From: Argonema antarcticum A004/B2
GTDB lineage: Bacteria; Cyanobacteriota; Cyanobacteriia; Cyanobacteriales; Aerosakkonemataceae
Direction: 5' to 3'
DNA length: 64,000 nt
NCBI RefSeq assembly: GCF_023333585.1
Contig: NZ_JAIQZN010000006.1
Coordinates: 1 to 64,000, forward strand
This document shows, in pieces, positions 17,720-27,485 of this stretch. A program made the position numbers and the translations under genes. The notes under the pieces are model-generated. The model saw only the letters and a list, made by a program, of their open reading frames with translations. It ran no database searches and was not told the origin of the DNA. Within the stretch, counting starts at the first letter, position 1. Every line of letters begins with the position of its first letter.

Positions 17720-20700
17720 ATGTTTCATATTGCCGGAGAAATGTTGGGATGGTACAGCCTGCCATTCTCTCTAGCCCAGGTTCCTCCAGACGATCGCACC
17801 GTTACCACGCCAGCACAGGCAGCAGGGCTCTTTTCGGGGCCACAATTTTTTGTGGTCTTGATTGCTGGGGTAGTGCTGGCTTTTGCCTTCCAACTGCTGT
17901 TAACCAACCTTTCCGTAGCTGCCGCTATGAAATACTTCGGACACAGCGGGAATGATGATAATGACGATGATGAGAGCGGTAGCTTCGGTGGCACGATTCG
18001 TAAAATTGGCTTGGCAGTCGGGCTTTGGACTCTAGTCACCGTCACTATAGCCTTATTCGGTGCCTGCTTTCTAGCAGTGAATCTCAGCCTCCTAAGCCCT
18101 GTAGATATGGGTTTGGGTGCTATTCTGGGTTTGGTGATCTGGGGGGCGTATTTCTCCCTATTGGTTTGGGTAAGTTCCACGACGGTGGGTTCCCTGATCG
18201 GTTCGGTAGTAAACACGGCAACTTCCGGCTTTCAAGCAATTTTGGGAACGGCAACCGCCGCTTTGGGCGCTAAAGCTGTTAACAGTCAGGTGGTTGCCAC
18301 TGCCGAAGCTGCTGCCGCCGCAGTGGGTCGGCAACTCGGTTCGGCGATCGATCCTACGAGTATGCGGGAAACTCTTGAGGATTATTTGGAGAGCCTGCGT
18401 CCGCCAGAGTTAGATGTGCAAGGGGTACGCCGGGAATTTGAAAAGCTGCTGAATAACTCCGAACTCAAAGCGATCGCACCCGATAACCTCCGCAACATCA
18501 ATCGTCAGACATTTTTGGACTTGGTGAGCAGCAACACCAATATCTCCAAACGCGATGTAAATCGGATCGCAGACCAGCTGGAAGACGCCTGGAAGCAAGT
18601 CACCAGCAAGGGGCCGCAGGGCGACGTGATGGGCGAATTGCTCAACTATCTCAAGTCTGCACAAGCCAAGGAATTGAAGTCGCCTGAGTTAAATACTAAA
18701 CTCGACCAGCTGATTGCAGAAATGCGCTCGTCGCGTCAGGTAACTCAAGATCAAACAGAGAAAACTCCCGGTTTGATGGATCAAGCACGGCAGATGGCTA
18801 TGACCGCAATTACGGGCGTAGTTATGGGAAGAGCCGATCTTTCGGATCTCGATGTTCACAGTATCCTGAATCGGCTGCAACAGTTTAGAGAGCAACTGGC
18901 ATCTGGAACAGATAAACTCACGGCTCAGGTGTCCGATAAAATACCAGCGTTACCGGGTACTCCCAATACCATTCGGCTGGATGTGGAAAATTATCTGCTG
19001 AATACTTATCCCTGGCACTTGAACCGGGAAACGATTAAGCAAGAATTCAAACAGGTAATCTACGACCCCGAAGCAGACCCGGTAACTGTTAGCCGACAGT
19101 TGGAGCAACTAAAGCGATCGTATTTCGCAGATTTGCTTCAGTCGCGGGGTCTCCTTACCCAAGATAAAATCAACGAAATTGCCGACCAACTAGAAGAAAT
19201 TCGGCTGGATGTTTTAAACGCGGTTCAATATAGGGAGAAGGAAGAAAAATCGCAGGATCTTCGCACGCGAGTAGAAAATTACCTGCGCGACACGAGAAAA
19301 GAAGACCTGAATCCAGAAAGCATTAAGGGCGATTTCAAAGCTCTGTTGTCAGATGCAGATACTGGATATGAAGAATTGCGCGATCGCATCTCCCAATTTG
19401 ACCGCAACACCTTGGTGCAACTCCTCAGTCAGCGTCAAGACATCACTGCGGAGGAAGCAGATAGAATAGTTGGCAATCTGGAAGAAAACCGCGATCGTAT
19501 CCTCACCGAAGCTAAAGGACTCCAAGACCGAGCTAAAGCTGAAGTAGAAGCGCTGTGGTTGAATTTAGAGTCTTACTTGCGTAACACTGGCAAGCAAGAA
19601 CTCAATCCCGAAGGCATCAAGCGGGATATCAGCACCCTGCTGGATAACCCCACGGCGGGAATGCACCTGATTCGCTCGCGGCTGTCTCGCTTCGATCGCG
19701 ATACGCTGGTTAAACTGCTCAGTCAGCGCCAAGACCTGAACGAGGAACAAGTCAATCAAGTCATCGATCAAGTCCAAAGCGCTTGGACTAACGTTGTCCA
19801 TGCACCGCAAGCTGTGGTGGATAAAACTAAGGAACAGTACGATCGAGCTACAACCGCTATTACCGATTACCTGCGTAACACAGGCAAGGAAGAACTGAAT
19901 CCCGAAGGCATCAAGCGGGATTTGGTTAGACTTTTCGATAACCCCAAAGAAGGCGCATTGGCGATACGCGGTCGGCTGTCTCAAGTCGATCGGGACACCC
20001 TGGTGAAACTGCTCAGTCAACGCAAAGACTTGAGTGAGGAGCAAGTTAATCAAGTTATCGATCAGGTGCAAGATACGATTCGCAGCATCGTGAAAGCGCC
20101 TCGCCGTTTTGCTCAAAGGACTCAAGCTACTGTGCGGGATTTCCAAACTACTTTGGAAGATTATCTGCGTAACACTGGCAAGGACGCTCTCAATCCAGAA
20201 GGCATTAAGCGCGATTTGTCTCTCGTGCTGAATGACCCCCGCACGGGCATGGAGAGTTTGGGCGATCGCCTTTCTCGCATAGACCGCGATACATTAATAT
20301 CACTGCTATCCCAGCGCTCAGATATTTCTGAAGAAGAAGCCGCTCAGACTGTAGATCGAGTCCTCGCCGTCCGCGACCAGTTCGTCGAGCAAGTGCGGAG
20401 CATCCAGCGCGGTATCCAAGATGCTGTAGACGGCATTTTTGCCCAAATCCGCAACTACCTCAACTCGCTCGATCGGCCCGAACTTAACTACGATGGCATC
20501 AAGCGCGATGTCCGCCAGTTGTTTGATGACCCGCAAGCTGGGTTTGATTCCCTCCGATATCGCCTCGGTCAATTCAACCGCGACACCCTTGTGGCGATTA
20601 TCAGTTCCCGCGAAGACATCTCAGAAGCTGACGCCAACCGACTGATCGACCAAATTGAAGTCGCACGCAATACTGTACTGCAACGTGCAGAACGCATCCA

Positions 20701-20863
20701 GCAGGAAGCGCAACGACGCATGGAAGATGTGAAGCGACAAGCAACCAAACAAGCCGAAGAAACTCGCAAAGCAGCAGAAATAGCAGCTTGGTGGCTCTTT
20801 GGTACAGCGCTTACTTCTGCCATAGCTTCAGCACTTGCTGGTGCGATCGCTGTAGCCACGTAA
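17720..20863 (+). CDS. Membrane-anchored protein with seven ~98-residue helical repeats
   Basis: A 1047-residue protein. The N-terminal 200 residues have three or more hydrophobic helices and an acidic loop ([10 protein letters not shown]). From about residue 214 there are seven repeats, starting near residues 214, 419, 515, 613, 710, 808 and 907. Each begins like [21 protein letters not shown], continues with a D-R-D-T-L-V-x-L-L-S-Q-R segment and ends with [12 protein letters not shown] last hydrophobic segment closes the chain. No enzyme motif is visible. The repeats look like amphipathic helical bundles, perhaps structural or membrane-shaping. A ribosome-binding site GGATGAGG precedes the ATG. 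The 3' end is duplicated at 22663. Confidence 0.75.
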   Translation: MFHIAGEMLGWYSLPFSLAQVPPDDRTVTTPAQAAGLFSGPQFFVVLIAGVVLAFAFQLLLTNLSVAAAMKYFGHSGNDDNDDDESGSFGGTIRKIGLAVGLWTLVTVTIALFGACFLAVNLSLLSPVDMGLGAILGLVIWGAYFSLLVWVSSTTVGSLIGSVVNTATSGFQAILGTATAALGAKAVNSQVVATAEAAAAAVGRQLGSAIDPTSMRETLEDYLESLRPPELDVQGVRREFEKLLNNSELKAIAPDNLRNINRQTFLDLVSSNTNISKRDVNRIADQLEDAWKQVTSKGPQGDVMGELLNYLKSAQAKELKSPELNTKLDQLIAEMRSSRQVTQDQTEKTPGLMDQARQMAMTAITGVVMGRADLSDLDVHSILNRLQQFREQLASGTDKLTAQVSDKIPALPGTPNTIRLDVENYLLNTYPWHLNRETIKQEFKQVIYDPEADPVTVSRQLEQLKRSYFADLLQSRGLLTQDKINEIADQLEEIRLDVLNAVQYREKEEKSQDLRTRVENYLRDTRKEDLNPESIKGDFKALLSDADTGYEELRDRISQFDRNTLVQLLSQRQDITAEEADRIVGNLEENRDRILTEAKGLQDRAKAEVEALWLNLESYLRNTGKQELNPEGIKRDISTLLDNPTAGMHLIRSRLSRFDRDTLVKLLSQRQDLNEEQVNQVIDQVQSAWTNVVHAPQAVVDKTKEQYDRATTAITDYLRNTGKEELNPEGIKRDLVRLFDNPKEGALAIRGRLSQVDRDTLVKLLSQRKDLSEEQVNQVIDQVQDTIRSIVKAPRRFAQRTQATVRDFQTTLEDYLRNTGKDALNPEGIKRDLSLVLNDPRTGMESLGDRLSRIDRDTLISLLSQRSDISEEEAAQTVDRVLAVRDQFVEQVRSIQRGIQDAVDGIFAQIRNYLNSLDRPELNYDGIKRDVRQLFDDPQAGFDSLRYRLGQFNRDTLVAIISSREDISEADANRLIDQIEVARNTVLQRAERIQQEAQRRMEDVKRQATKQAEETRKAAEIAAWWLFGTALTSAIASALAGAIAVAT

Positions 20864-20866
20864 AAT

Positions 20867-21145
20867 TGGGTGTGGTCAAAACCCGTTGGTGATGTAGGGG
20901 ACAAGGAGGACAAGGGAGACAAGGGAGACAAGGGACACAAGGGAGACAAGGGAGACAAGGAGGACAAGGGAGACAAGGGACACAAGGGAGACAAGGGAGA
21001 CAAGGGAGACAAGGGGGACAAGGAGGACAAGGGAGACAAGGGAGACAAGGGAGACAAGGGAGACAAGGGAGACAAGGGAGACAAGGGAGACAAAGCCCAG
21101 AAGAAAAGCTTTTCGTTTCAACCAACCACTTATGACCACACCCCA
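20867..21145. mobile_element. 279-bp TIR-bounded element carrying a 9-bp minisatellite
   Basis: The ends are TGGGTGTGGTCA (20867) and TGACCACACCCCA (21145), flanked by a TAAAAT duplication (20861-20866 and 21146-21151). The duplicated locus at 22747-22752 has a single TAAAAT and no element, an empty site. The inside is an array of about 20 nine-base units (GACAAGGGA with GAGGACAAG and CACAAGGGA variants). All frames are open only because the period is a multiple of three, so it is not a gene. Confidence 0.8.
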
Positions 21146-21183
21146 TAAAATGTAACAGATTTCTCCGCTAACCTCAGATGCAA

Positions 21184-21219
21184 GCCTCTCTAATCACAAA
21201 AACGAGAGGCTTTTTTTTT
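21184..21219 (+). terminator. Rho-independent terminator of the 1047-residue gene
   Basis: A 7-bp stem GCCTCTC / GAGAGGC is followed by nine T. The mobile element separates it from the stop codon by 320 bp. An identical stem occurs at 22785-22817. Confidence 0.85.
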
Positions 21220-21224
21220 ATGTT

Positions 21225-21705
21225 CCAGGTACGTTGTTGCGCTAAAGCGCTCGGCTCTTTCGGAGTTGCTATGCTTTTGTTCACCTAAGAACATTTTTAT
21301 TTCTTTTCTCCTCTCCCACTCTCCCCCTCTCCCACTCCCCCACTCTCCCACTCTCCCACTCTCCCACTCTCCCCCTCTACTCAAATAGCATAGTAAGTAC
21401 GGAAGAGCCTAGCGCTCTTACCCAGGTACGTTGTTGCGCTTTAGCGCTCTTACAGCGGCAGCCGCGTGAGCTACAATAAAATGATTTTCTTCATAGCGTA
21501 GGGGCGGGTTTGGCAAATAATTTGTGGCTAACCCACAAGAATCATCACAAAACCCGCCCTTACAACAAATTTGGCAGATAATTTGTGGCTAACCCACAAG
21601 AATCCGGGCAAAACCCACCCCTACAATTTACCAGTACCTACCCACTCGCAAGCCGCTGTATTACAACTGGGATAAGAGCGCGGCATCGCAACAACGTACC
21701 CAAGA
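21225..21705. repeat. Mixed short repeats before Uma2 gene
   Basis: This stretch has no gene. It holds GTTGCGC-TTTAGCGC palindromes (about 21228, 21424 and 21680), a partial TCTTTCGG-family element (from about 21255), a CTCTCCCACTCTCCC-type minisatellite (about 21308-21377) and two copies of a GGGGCGGGTTTGGCAAATAA / ACAAAACCCGCCC unit (about 21500-21640). Confidence 0.75.
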
Positions 21706-21761
21706 AAGCGATCGCCCTTTCCCTTATCCACTAAAATAAAAATAAGATTAAAATTAGCTAT

Positions 21762-22499
21762 ATGATCCAACAACTACCAACTGAAACCAAACCAGCAGTC
21801 ATCTACCCCGACAGCGACGGTCAACCAATGTCAGACAACACCGAACAATTTCGATGGATTGTTATTATCAAAGAAAACCTAGAAATCTTATTTGCCAATA
21901 ACCCAGATGTATTTGTTGCAGGCGATCTGCTTTGGTATCCCATCGAAGAAAATAACAAAATTCGCCAAGCACCTGATGCAATGGTTGTTTTTGGCAGACC
22001 AAAAGGAAAACGGGGTTCCTACAGACAATGGCAAGAAGATAACATCACTCCCCAGGTAGTGTTTGAAATTTTATCTCCTGGTAACACAGTTAAAGAGATG
22101 TCAAGAAAACTTCTGTTTTATCAACGTCACGGAGTCGAAGAATATTATATTTACGACCCGGAAGAAGTGGAATTGACTGGTTTGATACGTTCTGAAAATC
22201 GATTAGAAGAGATTGAGGATATCAATGGTTGGATCAGTCCGCGATTGGGGATAAAATTTGAACTTACATCTGATACTCTAGAAATTTACCGTCCCGATGG
22301 ACAGCGATTTCTTACCTCTGTTGAACTCGATGGATTGAGGGAACAGGAACGCCAACGCGCTGAGGAAGAACGACAACGCGCTGAGGAAGAACGACAACGC
22401 GCTGAGGATGCGATCGCACAACTGGAAGAGGAGAGACAGCGATATCAAGCTTTAATAGCGCTGTTACGAGAAAAGGGGATTGACCCAGAACAATTGTAG
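21762..22499 (+). CDS. Uma2 family protein with C-terminal coiled coil
   Basis: A 245-residue Uma2 (DUF820) protein. The core segments are RQAPDAMVVFG, TPQVVFEILSPGNT, KLLFYQRHGVEEYYIYDPE and a DGQRFLTSVELDGL tail. From about residue 195 it has a charged coiled coil made of three repeats of ERQRAEE and then EEERQRYQALIALLREKGIDPEQL. The coiled-coil tail is common in cyanobacterial members. A fragment of the same tail survives at 27580-27671. The function is unproven; the fold is nuclease-like. Confidence 0.8.
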   Translation: MIQQLPTETKPAVIYPDSDGQPMSDNTEQFRWIVIIKENLEILFANNPDVFVAGDLLWYPIEENNKIRQAPDAMVVFGRPKGKRGSYRQWQEDNITPQVVFEILSPGNTVKEMSRKLLFYQRHGVEEYYIYDPEEVELTGLIRSENRLEEIEDINGWISPRLGIKFELTSDTLEIYRPDGQRFLTSVELDGLREQERQRAEEERQRAEEERQRAEDAIAQLEEERQRYQALIALLREKGIDPEQL

Positions 22500-22594
22500 G
22501 CGATTGATGATAGAAATTCGACAGAAACTGGGTTTCTAGCTCAATCGCCTTATCAAGCAGAATATATTTTTTTACGCGCAGGTGCAATGGGAAT

Positions 22595-22660
22595 TTATTT
22601 GCCCTTTTCTTGATAATCTTCTTTCACCAATTCCCAAGCTTCTTTCAATTCCTCTAAAGC
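22595..22660 (-). pseudogene. Remnant of a HicB-like antitoxin C-terminus
   Basis: Read on the minus strand, the frame gives ALEELKEAWELVKEDYQEKG and a stop, which resembles the end of cyanobacterial HicB-family antitoxins. An in-frame stop precedes it and no start or body is present, so it is a fragment. The family call is tentative. Confidence 0.35.
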
Positions 22661-22784
22661 TTAAGAAACTCCCAAAGCAGCAGAAACAGCAGCTTGGTGG
22701 CTCTTTGGTACAGCGCTTACTTCTGCCATAGCTCGCTGTAGCCACATAAAATGTAACAGATTTCTCCGCTAACCTCAGATGCAA

Positions 22785-22817
22785 GCCTCTCTAATCACAA
22801 AAACGAGAGGCTTTTTT
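22785..22817 (+). terminator. Duplicate terminator
   Basis: GCCTCTC / GAGAGGC stem followed by six T. It is a copy of the terminator at 21184-21219, carried by the segmental duplication. Confidence 0.7.
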
Positions 22818-22916
22818 ATGTTCCAGGTACGTAGTTGCGCTTTAGCGCTCTTACCCAGGTACGTAGTTGCGCTTTAGCGCTCTTACAGCGACTTGCAGCT
22901 GCGTGAGTTACAATAA

Positions 22917-23006
22917 CAGGACTTACGCAAAGCCTCTATCTGTAGGGTGTGTTAGCGATAGCGTAACGCACCATCCACCATATTTAGCGTCCCTGCGTAA
23001 GTCCTG
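22917..23006. mobile_element. 90-bp MITE with CAGGACTTACGCA termini
   Basis: Perfect 13-bp inverted ends CAGGACTTACGCA (22917-22929) and TGCGTAAGTCCTG (22994-23006) are flanked by AATAA on both sides. The parental segment has a single AATAA at 21475-21479 with no element, which is the empty site. One AGGACTTACGCA end also occurs near 31913. Confidence 0.85.
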
Positions 23007-23388
23007 AATAAAATGAATTTTCTTCATAGCGCGAAAGGTAGGGGCGGGCTTCGCCCCTACAACAAATTTGGCAGATAATTTATGGCTAACCCACAAGAAT
23101 GATCGCAAAACCCGCCCCTACAACAAATTTGGCAGATATAGCAACCGCCAGGGCGATTAAGCCAACTCCAACTGTTACATGAAGTCCATAATCCCTTACT
23201 TCGTCAAGCTTTTTCCTCTTCCCTCTTCCCTAGTCCCTAGCAAGAAAGCCCCTAGTCCCTAGCTATACAACTGGGATAAGAGCGCTAAAGCGCAACAACG
23301 TACCTAATAAGAGTCTCAACTAGATAACTAGCAACTTGCGTTAGTAAGGAAAAGGTAAAAAGAAACCAGATTTCTCTTTCGGTATGAT

Positions 23389-24114
23389 ATGTATAACCTA
23401 ATCCCAGGTAGAATCGTCATCGTGAAAACTCCCACCCAGCATCCCACAATTCCCCCTCTCGTAAATGGCGACAAGCTGACACGCGATGAATTCCATCGCC
23501 GCTACAACGCCATACCCAACTTGAAAAAAGCTGAATTAATCGAAGGAATTGTCTATATTGGTGGCACTGTCGGTTTTTGCAGCCACAGTCAACCTCATGG
23601 TTATATTATCGGTTGCCTGGGAACTTATGCAGCCATAACGCCGAAATTGGGATTGGGTGTTGAGCCTACTGTGCGGCTAGACTTGGATAACGAACTTCAA
23701 CCAGATGCAGTTCTTCTCGTCACACCAGAAGCAGGCGGTCAAGCAAGGCTCACTGATGACGATTATATCGAAGGTGCTACAGAATTAATCGTGGAAATTG
23801 CTGCCAGCAGTGTCGCAATTGACCTTCATGCTAAAAAACAAGCCTATCGCCGGAATGGTGTTAAAGAATATATTGTTTGGCAGGTTTTGGATCGCAAATT
23901 GAGTTGGTTCTATTTAGATGAGGGGGAATATGTGGAGTTATCAGCCGATAGGGATGGAATTTTGCGAAGTCAAGTTTTTCCAGGTTTGTGGTTAGCAGTT
24001 GCCGAATTATTGGCAGGAGATATGCAGCAGGTATTGACTGTTTTACAAGCTGGGTTGCAATCTCCCGAATGCGCTGCGTTTGTTAAGAAATTAAGCGGTA
24101 GCTGTACGGCATAA
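23389..24114 (+). CDS. Uma2 family putative nuclease
   Basis: A 241-residue Uma2 protein, closely related in layout to the one at 57232-57945. Shared segments are PPLVNGDKLTRDEFHRRY, KKAELIEGIVY, VRLDLDNELQPDAVLLV, DDDYIEGATELIVEIAASS and KKQAYRRNGVKEYIVWQV. The family fold carries PD-(D/E)XK residues in the LQPDA and ELIVEI-x-KKQAYR segments. The ATG at 23389 is used. A GTG at 23422 is a possible later start. Confidence 0.8.
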   Translation: MYNLIPGRIVIVKTPTQHPTIPPLVNGDKLTRDEFHRRYNAIPNLKKAELIEGIVYIGGTVGFCSHSQPHGYIIGCLGTYAAITPKLGLGVEPTVRLDLDNELQPDAVLLVTPEAGGQARLTDDDYIEGATELIVEIAASSVAIDLHAKKQAYRRNGVKEYIVWQVLDRKLSWFYLDEGEYVELSADRDGILRSQVFPGLWLAVAELLAGDMQQVLTVLQAGLQSPECAAFVKKLSGSCTA

Positions 24115-24294
24115 TTAAAATTATTGGATAACGGACATGACATAAGATGCCGTGCGATAAAAAAATGTTCGTAGTGAAGATGAAATTAAGGAGAGTGGGT
24201 CAGTGGGTTAACTTTTGTGATGAGTGTAAAAATCTGATGTCTGACGCACGCTACAACTGCTATTTAAAGATATTTAGTAACTGGTAACTGAAAA

Positions 24295-25650
24295 ATGATT
24301 AGTGACAAAGTTCGCCAAAGAATTCAACAGGTTAAGGAAGAACGCCTCACTGTATTAACTTTGATGGGTAATTCATTAACCGAAATTCCGACCGAGGTGT
24401 TTGAGTTTGAGTGGTTAGAAAAGTTGAATTTACATTGCAACAAACTAACAAGCGTACCAGAAACTATCACCCATCTCACCAATTTATCAGAACTTGATTT
24501 AAGTGACAACAAACTAACAAGCCTACCAGAAAGTATCACCCGCCTCACCAATTTATCCGTACTTAATTTAAGTTTCAGCAAACTAACGAGCGTACCAGAA
24601 ACTATCACCCGTCTCACCAATTTATCCGTACTTAATTTAAGGTACAACAAACTAACAAGCGTACCAGAAGCTATCATCCGTCTCTCCAATTTATCAGAAC
24701 TTTCTTTACATGGCAACCAACTAACAAGCCTACCAGAAGTTATCACCCGTCTCACCAATTTATCCAAACTTGATTTAAGTTACAACCAACTAATAAGCGT
24801 ACCAGAAGCTATCACCCGTCTCTCCAAGTTATCCGTACTTAATTTAAGTAACAACCAACTAACGAGCGTACCAGAAGCGATCGCCCGTCTCACCAATTTA
24901 TCCCTACTTGATTTAAGTGGCAACCAACTAACGAGCGTACCAGAAGCGATTGCCTGTCTCAGCAATTTATCCCTACTTAATTTACGTAACAACCAACTAA
25001 CGAGCGTACCAGAAGCTATCACCCATCTCAGCAATTTATCCGTACTTAATTTAAGTGACAACCAACTAACAAGCGTGCCAGAAGCCATCGCCCATCTCAC
25101 CCGTTTATCCGTACTTAATTTACGTGATAACCAACTAACGAGCGTACCAGAAGCGATCGCCTATCTCACCAATTTATCCAAACTTTTTTTAAGTAACAAT
25201 CAACTAACGAGCGTACCAGAAGCGATCGCCTGTCTCACCAATTTATCCCTACTTGGTTTAAGTGGCAACCAACTAACGAGCGTACCAGAAGCGATCGCCC
25301 GTCTCACCAATTTATCCCTACTTGATTTAAGTGGCAACCAACTAACGAGCGTACCAGAAGCGATTGCCCGTCTCACCAATTTATTCAAACTTTCTTTAGG
25401 TAACAACCAACTAACGAGCGTACCAGAAGCGATCGCCCGTCTCACCAATTTATCGGAACTTTATTTAAGTAATAACCAACTGACAAGCGTACCAGAAGCG
25501 ATCGCCCGTCTTATCAATTTATCCAAACTTTATTTAAGTAATAACCCCCTCGAAGACCCCCCACTTGAAATTGCCGAACAAGGTATTGAAGCTATGCGCG
25601 AATACTTCCGTCGCAAGCAGGAGAAGACACCCTCTACGAAGCCAAATTAA
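24295..25650 (+). CDS. Leucine-rich-repeat half of a split ROCO (LRR-Roc-COR) protein
   Basis: A 451-residue protein made of a short N-terminal cap and about 16 leucine-rich repeats of 23 residues, consensus NLSxLDLSxNQLTSVPEAIARLT. It ends in the linker EQGIEAMREYFRRKQ that in ROCO proteins leads to the Roc GTPase. The 69-bp DNA units are nearly identical, which points to recent homogenisation. The frame runs into a stop at 25648. The Roc domain continues in another frame from about 25620, so one nucleotide appears to have been lost near 25618-25622. Confidence 0.85.
   Translation: MISDKVRQRIQQVKEERLTVLTLMGNSLTEIPTEVFEFEWLEKLNLHCNKLTSVPETITHLTNLSELDLSDNKLTSLPESITRLTNLSVLNLSFSKLTSVPETITRLTNLSVLNLRYNKLTSVPEAIIRLSNLSELSLHGNQLTSLPEVITRLTNLSKLDLSYNQLISVPEAITRLSKLSVLNLSNNQLTSVPEAIARLTNLSLLDLSGNQLTSVPEAIACLSNLSLLNLRNNQLTSVPEAITHLSNLSVLNLSDNQLTSVPEAIAHLTRLSVLNLRDNQLTSVPEAIAYLTNLSKLFLSNNQLTSVPEAIACLTNLSLLGLSGNQLTSVPEAIARLTNLSLLDLSGNQLTSVPEAIARLTNLFKLSLGNNQLTSVPEAIARLTNLSELYLSNNQLTSVPEAIARLINLSKLYLSNNPLEDPPLEIAEQGIEAMREYFRRKQEKTPSTKPN
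25610..25625 (+). other. Frameshift point in the ROCO gene
   Basis: The LRR frame reads ...YFRRKQ|EKTPST to a stop. The Roc frame reads GEDTLYEAKLIVIGEGGAGKTTL from 25620. The switch needs a -1 shift. No classical heptameric slippery site is visible, so mutation or a sequencing error is more likely than programmed shifting. Confidence 0.75.
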
Positions 25651-25754
25651 TCGTAATTGGCGAAGGAGGAGCGGGAAAAACCACCCTCGCCAGAAAAATC
25701 CAAAATCCTAATTCTCCCTTACCAAAACCAGATGAATCAACCCAAGGCGTTGAC

Positions 25755-27485
25755 GTGCAACAATGGCATTTTCCCCTCGAAAATGGCTCAGATTTTCGCG
25801 TAAATATTTGGGACTTTGGCGGACAGGAAATTTACCACGCCACCCACCAATTTTTCCTCACCAAACGTTCCCTCTATCTCTTAGTAGCCGATAGTCGAAA
25901 AGAACACCCCCATCTCGACTATTGGTTAAATGTGGTAGAACTATTTAGCGATAGTAGTCCCCTCATAATTATTAAAAACGAAATTAACGATCGGCCCGTC
26001 CAAATTGATGAAACCCAACTGCGGGGAAGGTTTGATAATTTCAAAGCTAGCTTTGCTACTAATCTTGGTACTCAGCGAGGAACAGAGGAAGTAGAAAATA
26101 TTATCAAATCGATTAAGTATCATATCAGCCAACTTCCCCACATTGGCAATAAATTCCCCAAGACTTGGACAAAAATCCGCGCTATCTTAGAACAGGATAA
26201 TCGCAATTATATTACACTCGATGAATATTTGCATATCTGCTATAATAATGGGGTTACAGTAAGTCGGGAAAACCCTGGGGATGGACACTTAATCCTCAGC
26301 CAATTTTTACACGACTTGGGTATAATTCTCCACTTCCAAGACGACAAAAAATCCTTATTATATAAAACGATAATTCTTCAACCCAACTGGGGAACCGATG
26401 CGGTTTATAAAGTCCTCGATAGCAATACTGTCAAGCGAAATTTAGGGCAATTTACGGATCGGGATCTCAGCCAAATTTGGCAAGATTCCGAATACAACAA
26501 TATGCAGGGTGAATTATTAGAGTTGATGATGAAATTCAAACTCTGCTATCCCCTGAATAACAGAAGAGGTGTTTATATTGCTCCCCAATTATTAGATTCC
26601 AATCCACGCCAATACGAATGGAATCCCAGCGATAATTTATTTCTGCGTTATGAATATGACTTTATGCCCAAAGGCATTTTAACCCGCTTCATTGTAGAAA
26701 TGCACCACTATATTGACGAACCGAAAGTCTGGCGCAGTGGCGTAATTTTAAAACGGGATAATACCTTCGCTGAACTTATCGAAACTTACGACAGGCGCGA
26801 AATTAAGATTCGCTTATCTGGAACAAACAAACGCGGATTTTTAGAAGTAATTGCCGATAAATTAGACGAAATTCATCGTAGTTACGAACGATTGAAAGTC
26901 AAAAAGATGATTCCCTGTAATTGTTCCGCCTGTAAAGATAGCCAAACTCCTCATTTTTACGATTTTGAGAAATTACGCCAACGCCTAGCGAACAACAAAC
27001 CAAATATTGAATGTGACAAACCACCCTATAACGAAGTTAACGTTCTGAATTTGATTGATGATACAATTGGGAGAGACAAGTTTATCCAAAAACAGACAGA
27101 ACGGGAACCAAATATTAATTATCATATCCATAATTCACAAGTTCAAATAAATCAAGGATTAGGTGCGATGGAAGAAAATCAAAACAAACCGATTAAAGTT
27201 AAAAGTGCGTGGGCGAATGGCTCATTTTATCTCTTCGTTTTTGTGGTTGTAGTAGCAGGAATCGGCTTTTTAGGAAATCAATTAGCATTCCCCGCTTTCT
27301 GTGTTGTGGTGATAGGTGGTATTTTATTCGTTCCCATCATTGGTGCATTACAACTTAAGCAGGATGAACGGGTAAAAGATGAGACTTTTTTAGAGTTAAT
27401 GAAAATGGCGATCGGGCAATTACCGTTAATTGGTAATGTTTTAGGTAAAGTTTTAAATCCTAGTAGTAAATCTGAGGATGAGTAA
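25755..27485 (+). CDS. Roc-COR GTPase half of the split ROCO protein, with C-terminal membrane helices
   Basis: The first start in this frame is GTG 25755, giving 576 residues. Homology extends back to 25620, and the P-loop GEGGAGKT (25659-25682) lies before that start. Seen after it are the G3 motif DFGGQE, IIIKNE in the G4 position, then a COR domain (PNWGTDAVYKVLDS, QGELLELMMKFKLCYPL), a CxC...C cluster (MIPCNCSACKD) and two membrane helices near the C-terminus. A protein made only from GTG 25755 would lack the nucleotide-binding loop. The gene is probably inactive unless the frame is restored. Confidence 0.8.
   Translation: MQQWHFPLENGSDFRVNIWDFGGQEIYHATHQFFLTKRSLYLLVADSRKEHPHLDYWLNVVELFSDSSPLIIIKNEINDRPVQIDETQLRGRFDNFKASFATNLGTQRGTEEVENIIKSIKYHISQLPHIGNKFPKTWTKIRAILEQDNRNYITLDEYLHICYNNGVTVSRENPGDGHLILSQFLHDLGIILHFQDDKKSLLYKTIILQPNWGTDAVYKVLDSNTVKRNLGQFTDRDLSQIWQDSEYNNMQGELLELMMKFKLCYPLNNRRGVYIAPQLLDSNPRQYEWNPSDNLFLRYEYDFMPKGILTRFIVEMHHYIDEPKVWRSGVILKRDNTFAELIETYDRREIKIRLSGTNKRGFLEVIADKLDEIHRSYERLKVKKMIPCNCSACKDSQTPHFYDFEKLRQRLANNKPNIECDKPPYNEVNVLNLIDDTIGRDKFIQKQTEREPNINYHIHNSQVQINQGLGAMEENQNKPIKVKSAWANGSFYLFVFVVVVAGIGFLGNQLAFPAFCVVVIGGILFVPIIGALQLKQDERVKDETFLELMKMAIGQLPLIGNVLGKVLNPSSKSEDE

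Larger units (their letters stand above)
22663..23140. repeat. Diverged duplicate of the 20755-21640 segment
   Basis: The last roughly 75 bp of the 1047-residue gene reappear here with a short internal deletion. They are followed by the same TAAAATGTAACAGATTTCTCC trailer, the same terminator, GTAGTTGCGC palindromes, the TACAATAAAATG stretch and the GGGGCGGG / AACCCGCCCC units. The copy lacks the 279-bp element and has instead its own 90-bp element at 22917-23006. No gene is present to 23388. Confidence 0.85.

Noticed and set aside
20870..21148. Open frames on both strands giving collagen-like GDKGDKG or Cys-Pro-rich repeats
   Set aside because: The 9-bp repeat keeps every frame open. There is no ribosome-binding site or non-repeat domain, and the array lies inside a TIR-bounded insertion.
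24440..25545. Regular 69-bp DNA repeats that could suggest a repeat array such as CRISPR
   Set aside because: Units are contiguous, in frame, with no unique spacers, and encode canonical leucine-rich repeats.
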